A stretch of DNA of 64,000 bases. Source: Methylobacterium gnaphalii (GTDB lineage: Bacteria > Pseudomonadota > Alphaproteobacteria > Rhizobiales > Beijerinckiaceae). A program made the translations under genes and the position numbers. The stretch is taken from NCBI RefSeq assembly GCF_007992215.1, contig NZ_BJZV01000006.1:1-64000 (forward strand), in the 5' to 3' direction. Position 1 is the first letter of the stretch. Each line of letters begins with the position of its first letter. Positions 1 to 8,794 of the stretch are shown here, piece after piece. The notes under the pieces were generated by a model. The model saw nothing but the letters and a program-made list of their open reading frames with translations. It had not been told where the DNA came from and did no database searches.

Positions 1-21
1 ACCACAGGTCCATAACAGCCT

Positions 22-180
22 CTAGAAGTGACCCGAGCGGGTCACGAACAATCCGACGAGCAGGAAACAGAAACCGCCGAGTGCCAGCAGCGTTTCCTTG
101 TGCTGTCTCTTCTTTGAGAAATGCGCCACGGCCCCGCTACCGCAAAGCATTGCTCCAATGCCCACTGTCACTGCGCCCAT
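22..180 (-). CDS. Possible 52-residue two-helix membrane protein
   Basis: A short reading frame with an ATG at 180-178 and a TAG stop at 24-22. It encodes two hydrophobic stretches (about residues 1-20 and 30-47) separated by a basic turn (SKKRQHKE). That is the layout of a small hairpin membrane protein, and such a pattern is unlikely by chance. An in-frame stop lies just upstream of the ATG and I see no strong ribosome binding site. No family is recognised. The rest of the leader up to mnmG (181-460) shows no other gene. Confidence 0.38.
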   Translation of the reverse strand: MGAVTVGIGAMLCGSGAVAHFSKKRQHKETLLALGGFCFLLVGLFVTRSGHF

Positions 181-460
181 CTGGCCACTGCCCCGTCATT
201 AACCCGAAAACAGATCCCTCAGGTCCTTGCCGAATGTTGGCAAAGAGCAGGGGACCGCCCGAATATCGTTAGGCAATGACGGTGCCAGACGCCGCTCATC
301 TCGACTGCGATCGCATCGGATCAATCATGGGAAGCACCGGCGACGCTTGGCGTATTCATGATGGTTTGCTTTGCTGCGTCCGCGATCACAGCCGCGAGCA
401 GAGCCAGCCGACGCGTGTCGTTCCGTTGACGATTCACCTGCAGCGCGCCTAATCACGAAC

Positions 461-2395
461 ATGTTCCCGAACATATCCCAACACTTCGACGTCATCGTCG
501 TCGGAGGCGGTCATGCCGGCGCCGAGGCGGCCTCCGCCGCGGCACGAACAGGTGCACGCACAGCTTTGGTGACGCACAAGGCGGCCACCATCGGTGCGAT
601 GTCCTGCAACCCTGCCATTGGCGGTCTCGGCAAGGGGCACCTCGTGCGCGAGGTGGATGCGCTCGACGGTTTGATGGGCCGTGTCGCCGACGCAGCGGGC
701 ATCCAGTTCCGCTTGCTCAACCGACGCAAGGGACCGGCCGTACGCGGCCCTCGCACGCAGGCTGATCGCAAGCTCTACGCCGCCGCGATGCAGGCTGCCA
801 TCGCCGAGACCGAGAACCTTGAGGTGATTGAAGGCGAGGCCGACGACCTGATCCTGTCCGACCATGCCGTCGCAGGTATCGTGCTGACCGATGGCCGCGC
901 GCTCAGTGCCCGCGCTGTTGTCCTGACCACGGGCACATTTCTGCGCGGACTCATACATATCGGTGAGCGGAAGATCCCGGCGGGCCGCGTAGGCGAGGGG
1001 CCGGCCGTTGGTCTAGCGCGGACGCTTGAGCGACACGCGTTCGGTCTTGGTCGCCTGAAGACCGGCACGCCGCCGCGGCTCGATGGTACGACGATCGATT
1101 GGGCTGCGTTGGAGATGCAGCACGCGGATGAGGACCCAGTGCCGTTCTCTTCGCTGACGGAAAAAATCACGAACCCACAGATCGCCTGCGGCGTGACACG
1201 CACTACCGTACACGTCCACGACATCATCCGTGAGAACCTGCAGCGCTCGCCAATGTATTCCGGCGGCATCAGCAGCCGCGGGCCGCGTTATTGTCCCTCC
1301 ATTGAGGACAAAGTCGTACGCTTCGGCGACCGTGAGGGGCACCAGATTTTCCTCGAGCCCGAAGGTCTCGACGACAGCACAGTTTATCCGAACGGCATCT
1401 CGACAGCGTTGCCGGAAGAGGTTCAGGCAGCAATCATCGCGGCGATCCCCGGTCTAGAAAACACGCGGATCGTGCGACCGGGCTACGCCATCGAATATGA
1501 CTATGTCGATCCGCGCGAACTCGATCCAATGCTACAGACTCGCCGCCTGCCGGGCTTGTTTCTCGCCGGCCAGATCAATGGGACGACGGGTTACGAGGAA
1601 GCGGCAGCGCAGGGGTTAGTCGCTGGATTAAACGCTGCGCGGCTCGCCGGCAGCTCGGACCTTGCGGTGTTCGATCGCGCCGAGTCATACCTAGGCGTTA
1701 TGATCGATGATCTCGTCACGCATGGCGTGAGTGAGCCGTATCGAATGTTCACCTCGCGCTCGGAGTACCGGCTCTCACTCCGCATCGATAATGCCGACGA
1801 TCGGCTAACTGGGAGGGGTCTCGCACTAGGTTGCATTGGCGCGCGCCGGAGCGCGCATTTCGCGCAATCGCAGGCCGCGCTGACGGAGGCACGCGAACGG
1901 CTCAATGCGCTGAGCCTGACGCCGAACGAGGCTGCTACACACGGCATTGCGCTCAATCGCGACGGCCTTCGTCGTAGTGCCTTCCAGCTCCTGTCCCATC
2001 CGGAGATCGATTGGGAGCAACTGGCGACAGTTTGGCCGGAACTGGCCAAGGTGCCGTGTCGGGTTGCTGAGCGGCTGACGACAGACGCAACCTACGCAGT
2101 CTATCTTGACCGGCAGAGCGCCGACATTGCTGCTTTTCGCCGCGATGAGGCGGTGAGGCTGCCGGCTCACCTGGCTTATGAGGCCATTGCTGGGCTTTCA
2201 AACGAGATGCGAGCGAAGCTGGAAGCTGTGCGCCCGGCCACGCTCGGACAGGCCGCACGCATTGAGGGTGTAACGCCGGCAGCGCTGACCCTACTCGTCG
2301 CACATGCCAAGCGGGTTAAGGGCGCTGGGGCCGAGCTTTCAGAAGACAGCACAAGAGAGGCAAGGAGAAGCGAGACGGTTCGAGCTATGCTATGA
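461..2395 (+). CDS. mnmG: tRNA uridine-5-carboxymethylaminomethyl modification enzyme MnmG (GidA)
   Basis: FAD-dependent partner of MnmE that installs the cmnm5 group on U34 of several tRNAs in the cytoplasm. The N-terminus carries the Rossmann FAD motif [12 protein letters not shown] (residues 13-24), followed by the family signature [14 protein letters not shown] near residue 48. The [12 protein letters not shown] motif and the helical C-terminal MnmE-binding region are also present. At 644 residues it is close to the usual 620-630. The frame stays open upstream to 371, but the family N-terminus fits the ATG at 461. mnmE is not visible directly upstream. rsmG follows after 66 bases, the usual alphaproteobacterial order. 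Confidence 0.96.
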   Translation: MFPNISQHFDVIVVGGGHAGAEAASAAARTGARTALVTHKAATIGAMSCNPAIGGLGKGHLVREVDALDGLMGRVADAAGIQFRLLNRRKGPAVRGPRTQADRKLYAAAMQAAIAETENLEVIEGEADDLILSDHAVAGIVLTDGRALSARAVVLTTGTFLRGLIHIGERKIPAGRVGEGPAVGLARTLERHAFGLGRLKTGTPPRLDGTTIDWAALEMQHADEDPVPFSSLTEKITNPQIACGVTRTTVHVHDIIRENLQRSPMYSGGISSRGPRYCPSIEDKVVRFGDREGHQIFLEPEGLDDSTVYPNGISTALPEEVQAAIIAAIPGLENTRIVRPGYAIEYDYVDPRELDPMLQTRRLPGLFLAGQINGTTGYEEAAAQGLVAGLNAARLAGSSDLAVFDRAESYLGVMIDDLVTHGVSEPYRMFTSRSEYRLSLRIDNADDRLTGRGLALGCIGARRSAHFAQSQAALTEARERLNALSLTPNEAATHGIALNRDGLRRSAFQLLSHPEIDWEQLATVWPELAKVPCRVAERLTTDATYAVYLDRQSADIAAFRRDEAVRLPAHLAYEAIAGLSNEMRAKLEAVRPATLGQAARIEGVTPAALTLLVAHAKRVKGAGAELSEDSTREARRSETVRAML

Positions 2396-2461
2396 GGCTT
2401 GCGATCCGATCCATGCGCATGCTGAACAAGCGGCGTCGTTAACGAGTCTAGTCGAGAACCA

Positions 2462-3097
2462 ATGGGAGCCGACGATCGCGATCGTATCCTTGCCGAGCAT
2501 AATGTTTCACGTGAAACAGCTCGGCTGCTCGACATTTACGTCCAGCAGCTCACCCGCTGGCAAAGGGTAAAAAATCTCGTTGGTCCAGCGACTCTGTCTG
2601 AGGTGTGGACGCGCCATGTCGCCGATGCGCTGCAGCTACTCGCGATCATGCCGAATGCAACACGCTGGCTCGACCTCGGCTCGGGGGCAGGCATTCCTGG
2701 CCTGATCCTCGGTATCGCTGGCCGCGAGCGCGAAATGTTTCACGTGAAACTTATTGAGAGCAACGCACGGAAGTGCGCCTTTCTCACCGAGACTGCCCGG
2801 CTTACCGGCGCACCGGTGACTATCATAAACGCACGCATCGAAACCGTGATCGCCGAGCAGCGTGAAACCGATGTGATCTGCGCCCGCGCCCTAGCCTCCC
2901 TGAACCAACTTCTCGATTGGACTGAACCTTTGTTGAAAAGTGGGATAATGGGGCTGTTTCCCAAGGGACGTGATGCATCTGCGGAATTGACCGATGCTGT
3001 GCGTAAGTGGAGTCTGACTTACGATTCGATCCCGAGCCGGACGGACCCGCAGGCCCAGATTTTGCGCGTCACGGCCCTCTCTCGTGTGGACTCATGA
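2462..3097 (+). CDS. rsmG: 16S rRNA (guanine527-N7)-methyltransferase RsmG (GidB)
   Basis: SAM-dependent methyltransferase that makes m7G527 in 16S rRNA. Its loss gives low-level streptomycin resistance in other bacteria. The 211 residues include the SAM-binding loop LDLGSGAGIPG (residues 70-80) and an upstream RHVADALQL helix typical of the family. The stop overlaps the parA start (ATGA at 3094), so rsmG, parA and parB are probably co-transcribed. The coding sequence carries two parS sites, annotated separately. Confidence 0.95.
   Translation: MGADDRDRILAEHNVSRETARLLDIYVQQLTRWQRVKNLVGPATLSEVWTRHVADALQLLAIMPNATRWLDLGSGAGIPGLILGIAGREREMFHVKLIESNARKCAFLTETARLTGAPVTIINARIETVIAEQRETDVICARALASLNQLLDWTEPLLKSGIMGLFPKGRDASAELTDAVRKWSLTYDSIPSRTDPQAQILRVTALSRVDS
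2503..2518. other. parS centromere site 1 (perfect 16-mer)
   Basis: TGTTTCACGTGAAACA is an exact palindrome and matches the consensus parS bound by chromosomal ParB proteins. It lies inside rsmG, where it is read as part of codons for N-V-S-R-E-T, about 0.6 kb upstream of parA. It is presumably the nucleation point for ParB spreading in origin segregation. Confidence 0.93.
2736..2751. other. parS centromere site 2 (15 of 16 bases)
   Basis: TGTTTCACGTGAAACT differs from the consensus parS only at the last base. It also lies inside rsmG, 233 bases after the first site, but in a different reading frame, so it encodes M-F-H-V-K-L. Conservation of the DNA word across two frames shows that selection acts on the DNA site and not on the protein. 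Confidence 0.9.
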
Positions 3098-3918
3098 ACG
3101 ATCCCAGACGGCCTTTGCGCATCCTGGCCCTTGCCAACCAGAAAGGCGGCGTCGGCAAGACGACGACGGCTATCAACCTCGGCACGGCTTTGGCAGCCAT
3201 CGGCGAGACCGTGCTCGTTATCGACCTTGATCCGCAGGGCAACGCGTCGACAGGCCTAGGTATCGATCGTCGTAGTCGCGAGATCTCGACCTATCACGTC
3301 ATGGCCGGCGAAGCCTCGCTTGCACAATCGGTCGTGCCGACGGCGGTGCCGCGTCTTTCAGTTGCGCCGTCAACGATGGACCTTCTCGGTCTCGAGTTGG
3401 AATTGGCGAATTTGCCGGACCGTGCCCACCGCCTCCGCAGCGTTCTCCAGGGCCTTCACACCCATCCGGCGACGCAGAACATCACCTACATTCTGATTGA
3501 CTGCCCGCCTTCGTTAAACCTGCTCACCATCAATGCGCTGGCGGCAGCGGATGCTGTGCTGGTGCCACTACAATGCGAGTTCTTCGCACTGGAGGGCTTG
3601 AGCCAATTGCTGCGCACCGTCGATCAGGTGAAGACCGCGCTTAACCCGCGCCTGGAAATCCAAGGTGTGGTGCTCACCATGTACGACCCGCGCAACAACC
3701 TCTCGACCCAAGTCGAGGCAGACGTGCGCGGCTTCCTCGGCGACAAGGTCTACGGCACGACGATCCCGCGCAACGTGCGCGTCTCTGAGGCCCCCTCGCA
3801 CGGCAAACCGGTGCTGCTCTACGATCTTAAATGTGCGGGTGCGCAGGCCTATCTGCGCCTGGCCTCCGAGGTCATCCAGCGTGAGGGCCGTATGCCACCG
3901 CCGGCTGCAGCTGCCTGA
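3094..3918 (+). CDS. parA: Chromosome partitioning ATPase ParA (Soj)
   Basis: Deviant-Walker ATPase that moves ParB-parS origin complexes along the nucleoid. The 274-residue protein has the deviant Walker A KGGVGKTT (residues 17-24), an LVIDLDPQGN Walker A' block near residue 45 and the DCPPSL Walker B region. It has no N-terminal HTH extension, as expected for a chromosomal (type Ib-like) ParA. The start is fixed by the ATGA overlap with rsmG; an upstream in-frame start at 3007 would lie well inside rsmG. parB follows after 27 bases. Confidence 0.96.
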   Translation: MNDPRRPLRILALANQKGGVGKTTTAINLGTALAAIGETVLVIDLDPQGNASTGLGIDRRSREISTYHVMAGEASLAQSVVPTAVPRLSVAPSTMDLLGLELELANLPDRAHRLRSVLQGLHTHPATQNITYILIDCPPSLNLLTINALAAADAVLVPLQCEFFALEGLSQLLRTVDQVKTALNPRLEIQGVVLTMYDPRNNLSTQVEADVRGFLGDKVYGTTIPRNVRVSEAPSHGKPVLLYDLKCAGAQAYLRLASEVIQREGRMPPPAAAA

Positions 3919-3945
3919 CCCCTCGTAGCGTAACGGAGTTTCCCT

Positions 3946-4842
3946 ATGGCAATGCCGGATGATGCGGCCCGCCCTCGTCTTGGACGCGGCCTCGCCGCCT
4001 TGATCGGTGACTTCCCGACCGAGCGCAGCAGCTATGATCGCGAGCAGCGCAAGGTGGCCGTAGAGTTCTTGCGGCCCAACCCGCGCAATCCGCGCCGCAG
4101 CTTCTCGGAAACCGAGCTGAAGGAACTCGCCGAGTCGATCCGCATGCGCGGTGTCATTCAGCCGGTGGTGGTGCGTCCGTTGCCGGGCGTGCCCGGCACC
4201 TACGAGATCGTCGCGGGAGAGCGCCGTTGGCGCGCCGCACAGATCGCGGGTCATACCGAGATCCCGATCGTCGTGCTCCATCTCGACGAGAAGGCCTCGC
4301 TCGAATACGCGATCCTTGAGAACGTTCAACGCTCGGACCTGAATGCCATCGAGGAGGCCTCGGGCTACGAGCGCCTGATGAACGAGTTCAAGTACACCCA
4401 GCGCGAGCTCGCCGAGATCTTGGGCAAGAGCCGCAGCCACCTCGCCAACACGCTGCGTCTTCTGCAGCTGCCACCAGCAATACAGGATCGCGTGATCAAT
4501 GCTGAGATCAGCGCCGGTCATGCGCGTGCGCTACTCTCAGTGCGCAATCCTGAAGCCGTCGCCAAGCGCATTGTCACCGAGGGTCTATCGGTCCGCGAAA
4601 TCGAGGCGATCGCTACTGCAGAGGCCGAAGCTAGCTCTGCCGAAAAACCGGAGTTGACCCGCACCCGCCGTGTCGTCGAGAAGAATGCCGAGATCCGCAC
4701 CCTAGAGCAGACCCTGGCTCGCGTTCTTGGCTTCGGCGTTGCTGTAAAGGCCAAGCCGTCTGGAGAGGGCGAAATCCGTATCCGCTATAGCAACGCGGAC
4801 GAGTTCGAGGCGCTGTGTAAGAAGCTCGACACCGCGGCGTGA
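3946..4842 (+). CDS. parB: Chromosome partitioning protein ParB (Spo0J)
   Basis: CTP-dependent DNA clamp that loads at parS and spreads on flanking DNA. The 298 residues show the N-terminal ParA-contacting segment RLGRGLAALIG (residues 11-21), the CTPase arginine box GERRWRAAQ (91-99), a helix-turn-helix region around residues 150-176 (TQRELAEILGKSRSHLANTL) and a C-terminal dimerisation domain. It is the last gene of the rsmG-parA-parB unit. A small hairpin spans its stop codon. The holA gene that often follows parB in related genomes is not here. Confidence 0.96.
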   Translation: MAMPDDAARPRLGRGLAALIGDFPTERSSYDREQRKVAVEFLRPNPRNPRRSFSETELKELAESIRMRGVIQPVVVRPLPGVPGTYEIVAGERRWRAAQIAGHTEIPIVVLHLDEKASLEYAILENVQRSDLNAIEEASGYERLMNEFKYTQRELAEILGKSRSHLANTLRLLQLPPAIQDRVINAEISAGHARALLSVRNPEAVAKRIVTEGLSVREIEAIATAEAEASSAEKPELTRTRRVVEKNAEIRTLEQTLARVLGFGVAVKAKPSGEGEIRIRYSNADEFEALCKKLDTAA

Positions 4843-4868
4843 CGGTGGACGTCCAAGTCTACCGTCAC
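4839..4868 (+). terminator. Hairpin overlapping the parB stop
   Basis: GTGACGGT (4839-4846) and ACCGTCAC (4861-4868) form an 8-bp perfect stem. The 14-base loop itself contains the palindrome GGACGTCC. No T-run follows, so this is only a candidate terminator or mRNA-end structure. Confidence 0.35.
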
Positions 4869-5241
4869 TGCGGGCACAGCTACGATCAGACTGCTTTAAA
4901 CCATTGATTTAAAACGTTTTTGTTCGTTTTCATTGGGCAGCAGGCGGGACTGTAGATCAGCATTTTCCCAAGACATGGGCGCGGCCGTCGCGACGTGGGG
5001 GGGACTGACTCGGCCAGGGACCGTGAGGCCGTAAGCAACGCAAGAAGGACACGCCATCCGGAGGCCGCTTGCATGGCACGTCATGAAACATTTCGATCCC
5101 GTTGGCTTCGTGATCGGGCCGATCACGTCCTTCGCTTTCCTCGGAAGTGAACCCTGGAAAGTATTCTTCGCTCCGTCATTGCATCGTCATCGTGAGACGG
5201 GCATCTGTCCGCCTCCCCAAAAAAGCGGAGCCGCCTCGTCC
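4869..5241. other. Intergenic region between parB and the decarboxylase gene
   Basis: About 370 bases with no convincing gene. It contains an A/T-richer patch (roughly 4897-4935, with TTTAAAACG and repeated TTTT) that is unusual for this GC-rich window and could be a promoter region. The decarboxylase frame remains open upstream to 5083, but that leader lacks family resemblance. Confidence 0.5.
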
Positions 5242-7587
5242 ATGGACTTTCATCGCCGTTTCACGGTGCTGATGTGCACGCCGGCCTTCGATCCGGATGA
5301 TCTTGAGGGCGCCCGCGTCGCGCAGATTGTCGCCGCCGTGGAGAAGCGCGGCTTTGAGGTGGTCCGTGCCCGTCGCGTCGAGGACGCCGCCATTGCGGTC
5401 CAGACCGACGCGGCGGTGGGCTGCCTCGTGGTGGACTGGGGCAAGCGCGGTCTTGATGGCAAGGCGGCAGCCCTCATCGACATGATGAGGAAGCGCGGCC
5501 TCGAAATGCCGATCGTCATCATGGTCCGCCGCAAGCGGCTCGAGGACATCCCGGTCGAGCTCCTGGACTTCATCGACGGCTATATCTTCCTGGCGGAAGA
5601 GACCCCGGAATTCATCGCCCGCGGCCTCGTCAGCCGCGTCACGCAATATGCCGAGACGCTGAAGACGCCGTTCTTCGGCGCGCTGGTCGATTACGCGGAG
5701 GAGGGCAACCAGCTCTGGACCTGCCCGGGGCACAATGGCGGCATCTTCTACAACCGCTCGCCCATCGGCCGGATCTTCGTCGAGCATCTCGGCGAAGCCG
5801 TCTTCCGCGATGACCTCGACAACTCCGTCCTCGATCTCGGCGACCTGCTGACCCACGAGGGTCCGGCGCTGAAGGCCCAGAAGGAAGCCGCGCAGATCTT
5901 CGGCGCGGAGAAGACCTACTTCGTCCTCAACGGCACCTCGGCCTCGAACAAGGTGGTGCTCGGCTCACTGGTGGCCGAGGGCGACCTCGTTCTGTTCGAT
6001 CGCAACAACCACAAGGCCGCCCATCACGGCGCCCTGATGCTGGCCGGCGGCATCCCGATCTTTCTGGAGACCGACCGCAACGCCTACGGTCTGATCGGCC
6101 CGATCTTCCACGATGCCCTCGACGAGACCAAGATCCGCGAGAAGATCCGGAATAACCCGCTCGTGACGGACCCCGAGGCCTGGAGCCGCGAGCGCCCGTT
6201 CCGCGTCGCCGTCATCGAGCAGTGCACCTATGACGGCACGATCTACGACGCGCGGATGATCGTCGAGAAGATCGGTCACCTCTGCGACTACATCCTGTTC
6301 GACGAGGCCTGGGCGGGCTTCATGAAGTTCCACCCGCTCTTCGCCGGCCATTTCGCCATGGGCCTGACCGGGCTCGACGAGACCTCGCCCGGCATCATCG
6401 CCACGCAATCGACCCACAAGCAGCTCGCGAGCTTCTCCCAAGCTTCGCAGATCCACACCAAGGACAGCCACATCCGCGGCCAGACACGCCGCGTCGAGCA
6501 TCGCCGGCTCAACGAGAGCTTCCTGGTCCACGCCTCGACCTCGCCCTTCTATCCGCTCTTCGCCTCGCTCGACGTCGGCGCGCAGATGATGAAGGGCCGC
6601 TCGGGCATGATCCTGTGGGACGACACGATCCGGCTCGGCATCGAGTGGCGCAAGAAGGTGCGCGCTATCCGCAAGGAGTTCGAGGAGAAGGAGGGCGACA
6701 AGAAGCGTCGCTGGTTCTTCGACGCCTTCGTGCCCGATGTCGCCATCGATGCCGATGGCCAGGAGGTGCCTTGGGAGAGCCTGCCGACCGACGTACTCGC
6801 CTCCGAGGTCAAGCATTGGGAGCTGAAGCCGGGCGCGCGCTGGCACGGCTTCACCAAGGTCGCCCCCGGCTACGCCATCACCGACCCGAACAAGCTCACC
6901 GTGCTCACCCCCGGCTTCGACCGGAAGACCGGCGAGTATGCCGAGCACGGCATTCCGGCGCCGATCGTCGCGCAGTACCTGCGCGAGAACCGCATCGTCG
7001 CCGAGAAGAACGATCTCAACTCGTTGCTCTTCCTGCTGACGCCGGGCGTCGAGTCATCGAAGGCCGGTACATTGATCTCGGGCCTCGTCGCCTTCAAGCG
7101 GCTGCACGACGACAACGTGCCGTTGGAGGAAGCCATGCCGGAATTCGTCCGGCGCCGGATGCAGCGCTACCAGGGTGTACGCCTGCGCGACCTCTGCGCG
7201 GACTTTCACGCCTTCCACCGCGAGCACGGCACTTCAACGCTCCAGCGCAGGCAATTCATGCCCGAGCACCTGCCCGAGATGGTGATGCCGCCCAAGGCCG
7301 CAGCCCAGATGCTCACGCGCAACAAGGTCGACTTCGTGCCGATTGCCGAAGCGGAAGGGCGTATCGCGACGACTTTTCTCCTGGTCTACCCGCCCGGAAT
7401 CGGCACTGTGCTGCCGGGTGAGCGGATCGACGAGCGGGCCAAGCCGATGCTCGACTATTTCAAGATGTTCGAGCGCTCAGCGAACCTGTTCCCCGGCTTT
7501 GAGGCCGAGATCCAAGGCGTCTACCGCCAAGTTGAGCCGGACGGGCGCATCCGGTTCTTCACCTACGTGCTGCGCGAGGGGGCATGA
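5242..7587 (+). CDS. PLP-dependent Orn/Lys/Arg decarboxylase (class I)
   Basis: Large pyridoxal-phosphate decarboxylase of basic amino acids, which would make putrescine, cadaverine or agmatine in the cytoplasm. The 781-residue protein has an N-terminal wing/receiver-like domain (residues 1-150), then the PLP core with TCPGHNGG and the STHKQLASFSQAS segment holding the Schiff-base lysine, and a C-terminal domain. Length matches the inducible-decarboxylase family (700-780). The ATG at 5242 was chosen because the protein resembles the family from MDFHRRFTVL onward, although the frame stays open to 5083. Substrate cannot be assigned from sequence alone. The stop overlaps the next gene (ATGA at 7584). 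Confidence 0.9.
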   Translation: MDFHRRFTVLMCTPAFDPDDLEGARVAQIVAAVEKRGFEVVRARRVEDAAIAVQTDAAVGCLVVDWGKRGLDGKAAALIDMMRKRGLEMPIVIMVRRKRLEDIPVELLDFIDGYIFLAEETPEFIARGLVSRVTQYAETLKTPFFGALVDYAEEGNQLWTCPGHNGGIFYNRSPIGRIFVEHLGEAVFRDDLDNSVLDLGDLLTHEGPALKAQKEAAQIFGAEKTYFVLNGTSASNKVVLGSLVAEGDLVLFDRNNHKAAHHGALMLAGGIPIFLETDRNAYGLIGPIFHDALDETKIREKIRNNPLVTDPEAWSRERPFRVAVIEQCTYDGTIYDARMIVEKIGHLCDYILFDEAWAGFMKFHPLFAGHFAMGLTGLDETSPGIIATQSTHKQLASFSQASQIHTKDSHIRGQTRRVEHRRLNESFLVHASTSPFYPLFASLDVGAQMMKGRSGMILWDDTIRLGIEWRKKVRAIRKEFEEKEGDKKRRWFFDAFVPDVAIDADGQEVPWESLPTDVLASEVKHWELKPGARWHGFTKVAPGYAITDPNKLTVLTPGFDRKTGEYAEHGIPAPIVAQYLRENRIVAEKNDLNSLLFLLTPGVESSKAGTLISGLVAFKRLHDDNVPLEEAMPEFVRRRMQRYQGVRLRDLCADFHAFHREHGTSTLQRRQFMPEHLPEMVMPPKAAAQMLTRNKVDFVPIAEAEGRIATTFLLVYPPGIGTVLPGERIDERAKPMLDYFKMFERSANLFPGFEAEIQGVYRQVEPDGRIRFFTYVLREGA

Positions 7588-8216
7588 CGGCGGAAGCCTC
7601 GGCCGCGCGGCCGAAACCCGCCGCCTTGCCGAACATCGTGATCCGGCCCTCCACGGATGCCGACGTGACGGCAATGGTGGCGATCTATGAGCACCACATT
7701 CGCCGCGGCGTCGGCGATGTCGGCGACTTCGAGGAGGAGCGGCTGCTGCCGGATGACCTCAAGCGCCGGCGCAAGACCATGCGCAAGAAGCGCCTGCCGC
7801 ACCTCGTCGCCGAGTGCGAAGGCTTGGTGGCCGGCTACGCCTACGCCGTGCCGTTCCGCAAGCGCCCGGCCTATCGCTACACGCTGAAGCACTCGATCTA
7901 TGTGCATCCCGACTACCTGCATTCCGGCATCGGGCGCCGACTGTTGCCAGCGTTGATCGAAGCTTGCGCGGCTGGCGGCTACCGCCAGATGATCGGCTAT
8001 ATCGACGCCAAGAATGAGCCATCCCTGCGCCTTCACGAGGCCTGCGGCTTCGCGCGCGTCGGCCTGCTGCCGGCGATCGGCTACAAGTATGGGCGCTGGA
8101 GCGACAGCGTGATGGTCCAGTGCCCGCTGGGCACCGGATCGGACGATCAGCCCGGCGCCTGGTACCGGCCGCCGAAACCGGTGCTGATGACGGGTGATCC
8201 CTTCCAGGAACCCTGA
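7584..8216 (+). CDS. GNAT family N-acetyltransferase (phosphinothricin acetyltransferase-like)
   Basis: Acetyl-CoA-dependent N-acyltransferase of 210 residues. The pattern IRPSTDADVTAMVAIYEHH near the N-terminus, SIYVHPDYLHSGIGRRLL (acetyl-CoA pyrophosphate loop) in the middle and NEPSLRLHEACGFARVG near the end are typical of the Pat/YncA branch, which acetylates phosphinothricin, methionine sulfoximine or similar amino acids. It overlaps the decarboxylase gene upstream and the lipoprotein gene downstream, so the three are almost certainly one transcript. The context makes an amino-acid or polyamine substrate possible, but that is inference. Confidence 0.88.
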   Translation: MTAEASAARPKPAALPNIVIRPSTDADVTAMVAIYEHHIRRGVGDVGDFEEERLLPDDLKRRRKTMRKKRLPHLVAECEGLVAGYAYAVPFRKRPAYRYTLKHSIYVHPDYLHSGIGRRLLPALIEACAAGGYRQMIGYIDAKNEPSLRLHEACGFARVGLLPAIGYKYGRWSDSVMVQCPLGTGSDDQPGAWYRPPKPVLMTGDPFQEP

Positions 8217-8689
8217 TGCGTTTCACGACGACAACACGCCGGTACGCCGTCTCGCTGCTGTTGGCGGCCTTCGCCCTATCCGCCTGTAGCGAGGCTCCTG
8301 CCGTCCTGCCGCCCGACGCCCCGGGGGTGACGATCGCCAAGGATGACGCCTTCACGGACGCGGTGCGCACGGCCGACAAGCAATCCCAGAAGGACGTTCT
8401 CGACCAGCTTGCCTCGCGCTTCGGACGGGACTTGCGCATCCTGCCCCGCCGGGTCGACAGCGATGCCGAGCCGCTTCCGATCAAGGAGCATTACGAAAAA
8501 GAGCTGGCAGGCGCGCGAGGCTGGAAAGAATTTCCGCTGACTGATTACGGCAGCACTTGGTCCTTCGCGTATATCAGCCCGGACAATCGCCAAGTATTCG
8601 CCGCCGTGGTGCTGAACCCGCGTTTCGCCCCGGAGGGCGGAGGAGACGTGCCGCTGACGATCCTGACGAATCTACCCGACGCGCGCTGA
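8216..8689 (+). CDS. Putative lipoprotein of unknown function
   Basis: A 157-residue protein with a typical lipoprotein signal: basic N-terminus, a hydrophobic run and the lipobox LSAC (Cys about residue 24). It should therefore be lipid-anchored in the cell envelope. The mature part has no domain I recognise. The start codon overlaps the GNAT stop (TGATG at 8214). It is the last gene of the decarboxylase-acetyltransferase operon and faces the NrsF gene convergently. Confidence 0.75.
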   Translation: MRFTTTTRRYAVSLLLAAFALSACSEAPAVLPPDAPGVTIAKDDAFTDAVRTADKQSQKDVLDQLASRFGRDLRILPRRVDSDAEPLPIKEHYEKELAGARGWKEFPLTDYGSTWSFAYISPDNRQVFAAVVLNPRFAPEGGGDVPLTILTNLPDAR

Positions 8690-8794
8690 GCAGGGCCAGT
8701 CGACCATCTAGGCTTCACGACACACCACGTCCCGGATCACCTTCTGCGCCTCTCCGGGCGTCCGGGAAGGGGCGCCGCTTTCGATCGAGGTCTC

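Noticed and set aside
3568..4521. 317-codon frame antisense to parA/parB
   Set aside because: Shadow of well-recognised genes; rich in Arg/Asp/His with no family.
5965..6948. Long open frame antisense to the decarboxylase gene
   Set aside because: It is a by-product of high GC and strong codon bias; its protein is Arg/Val/Leu/Asp-rich with no domain, while the plus-strand frame is a clear enzyme.
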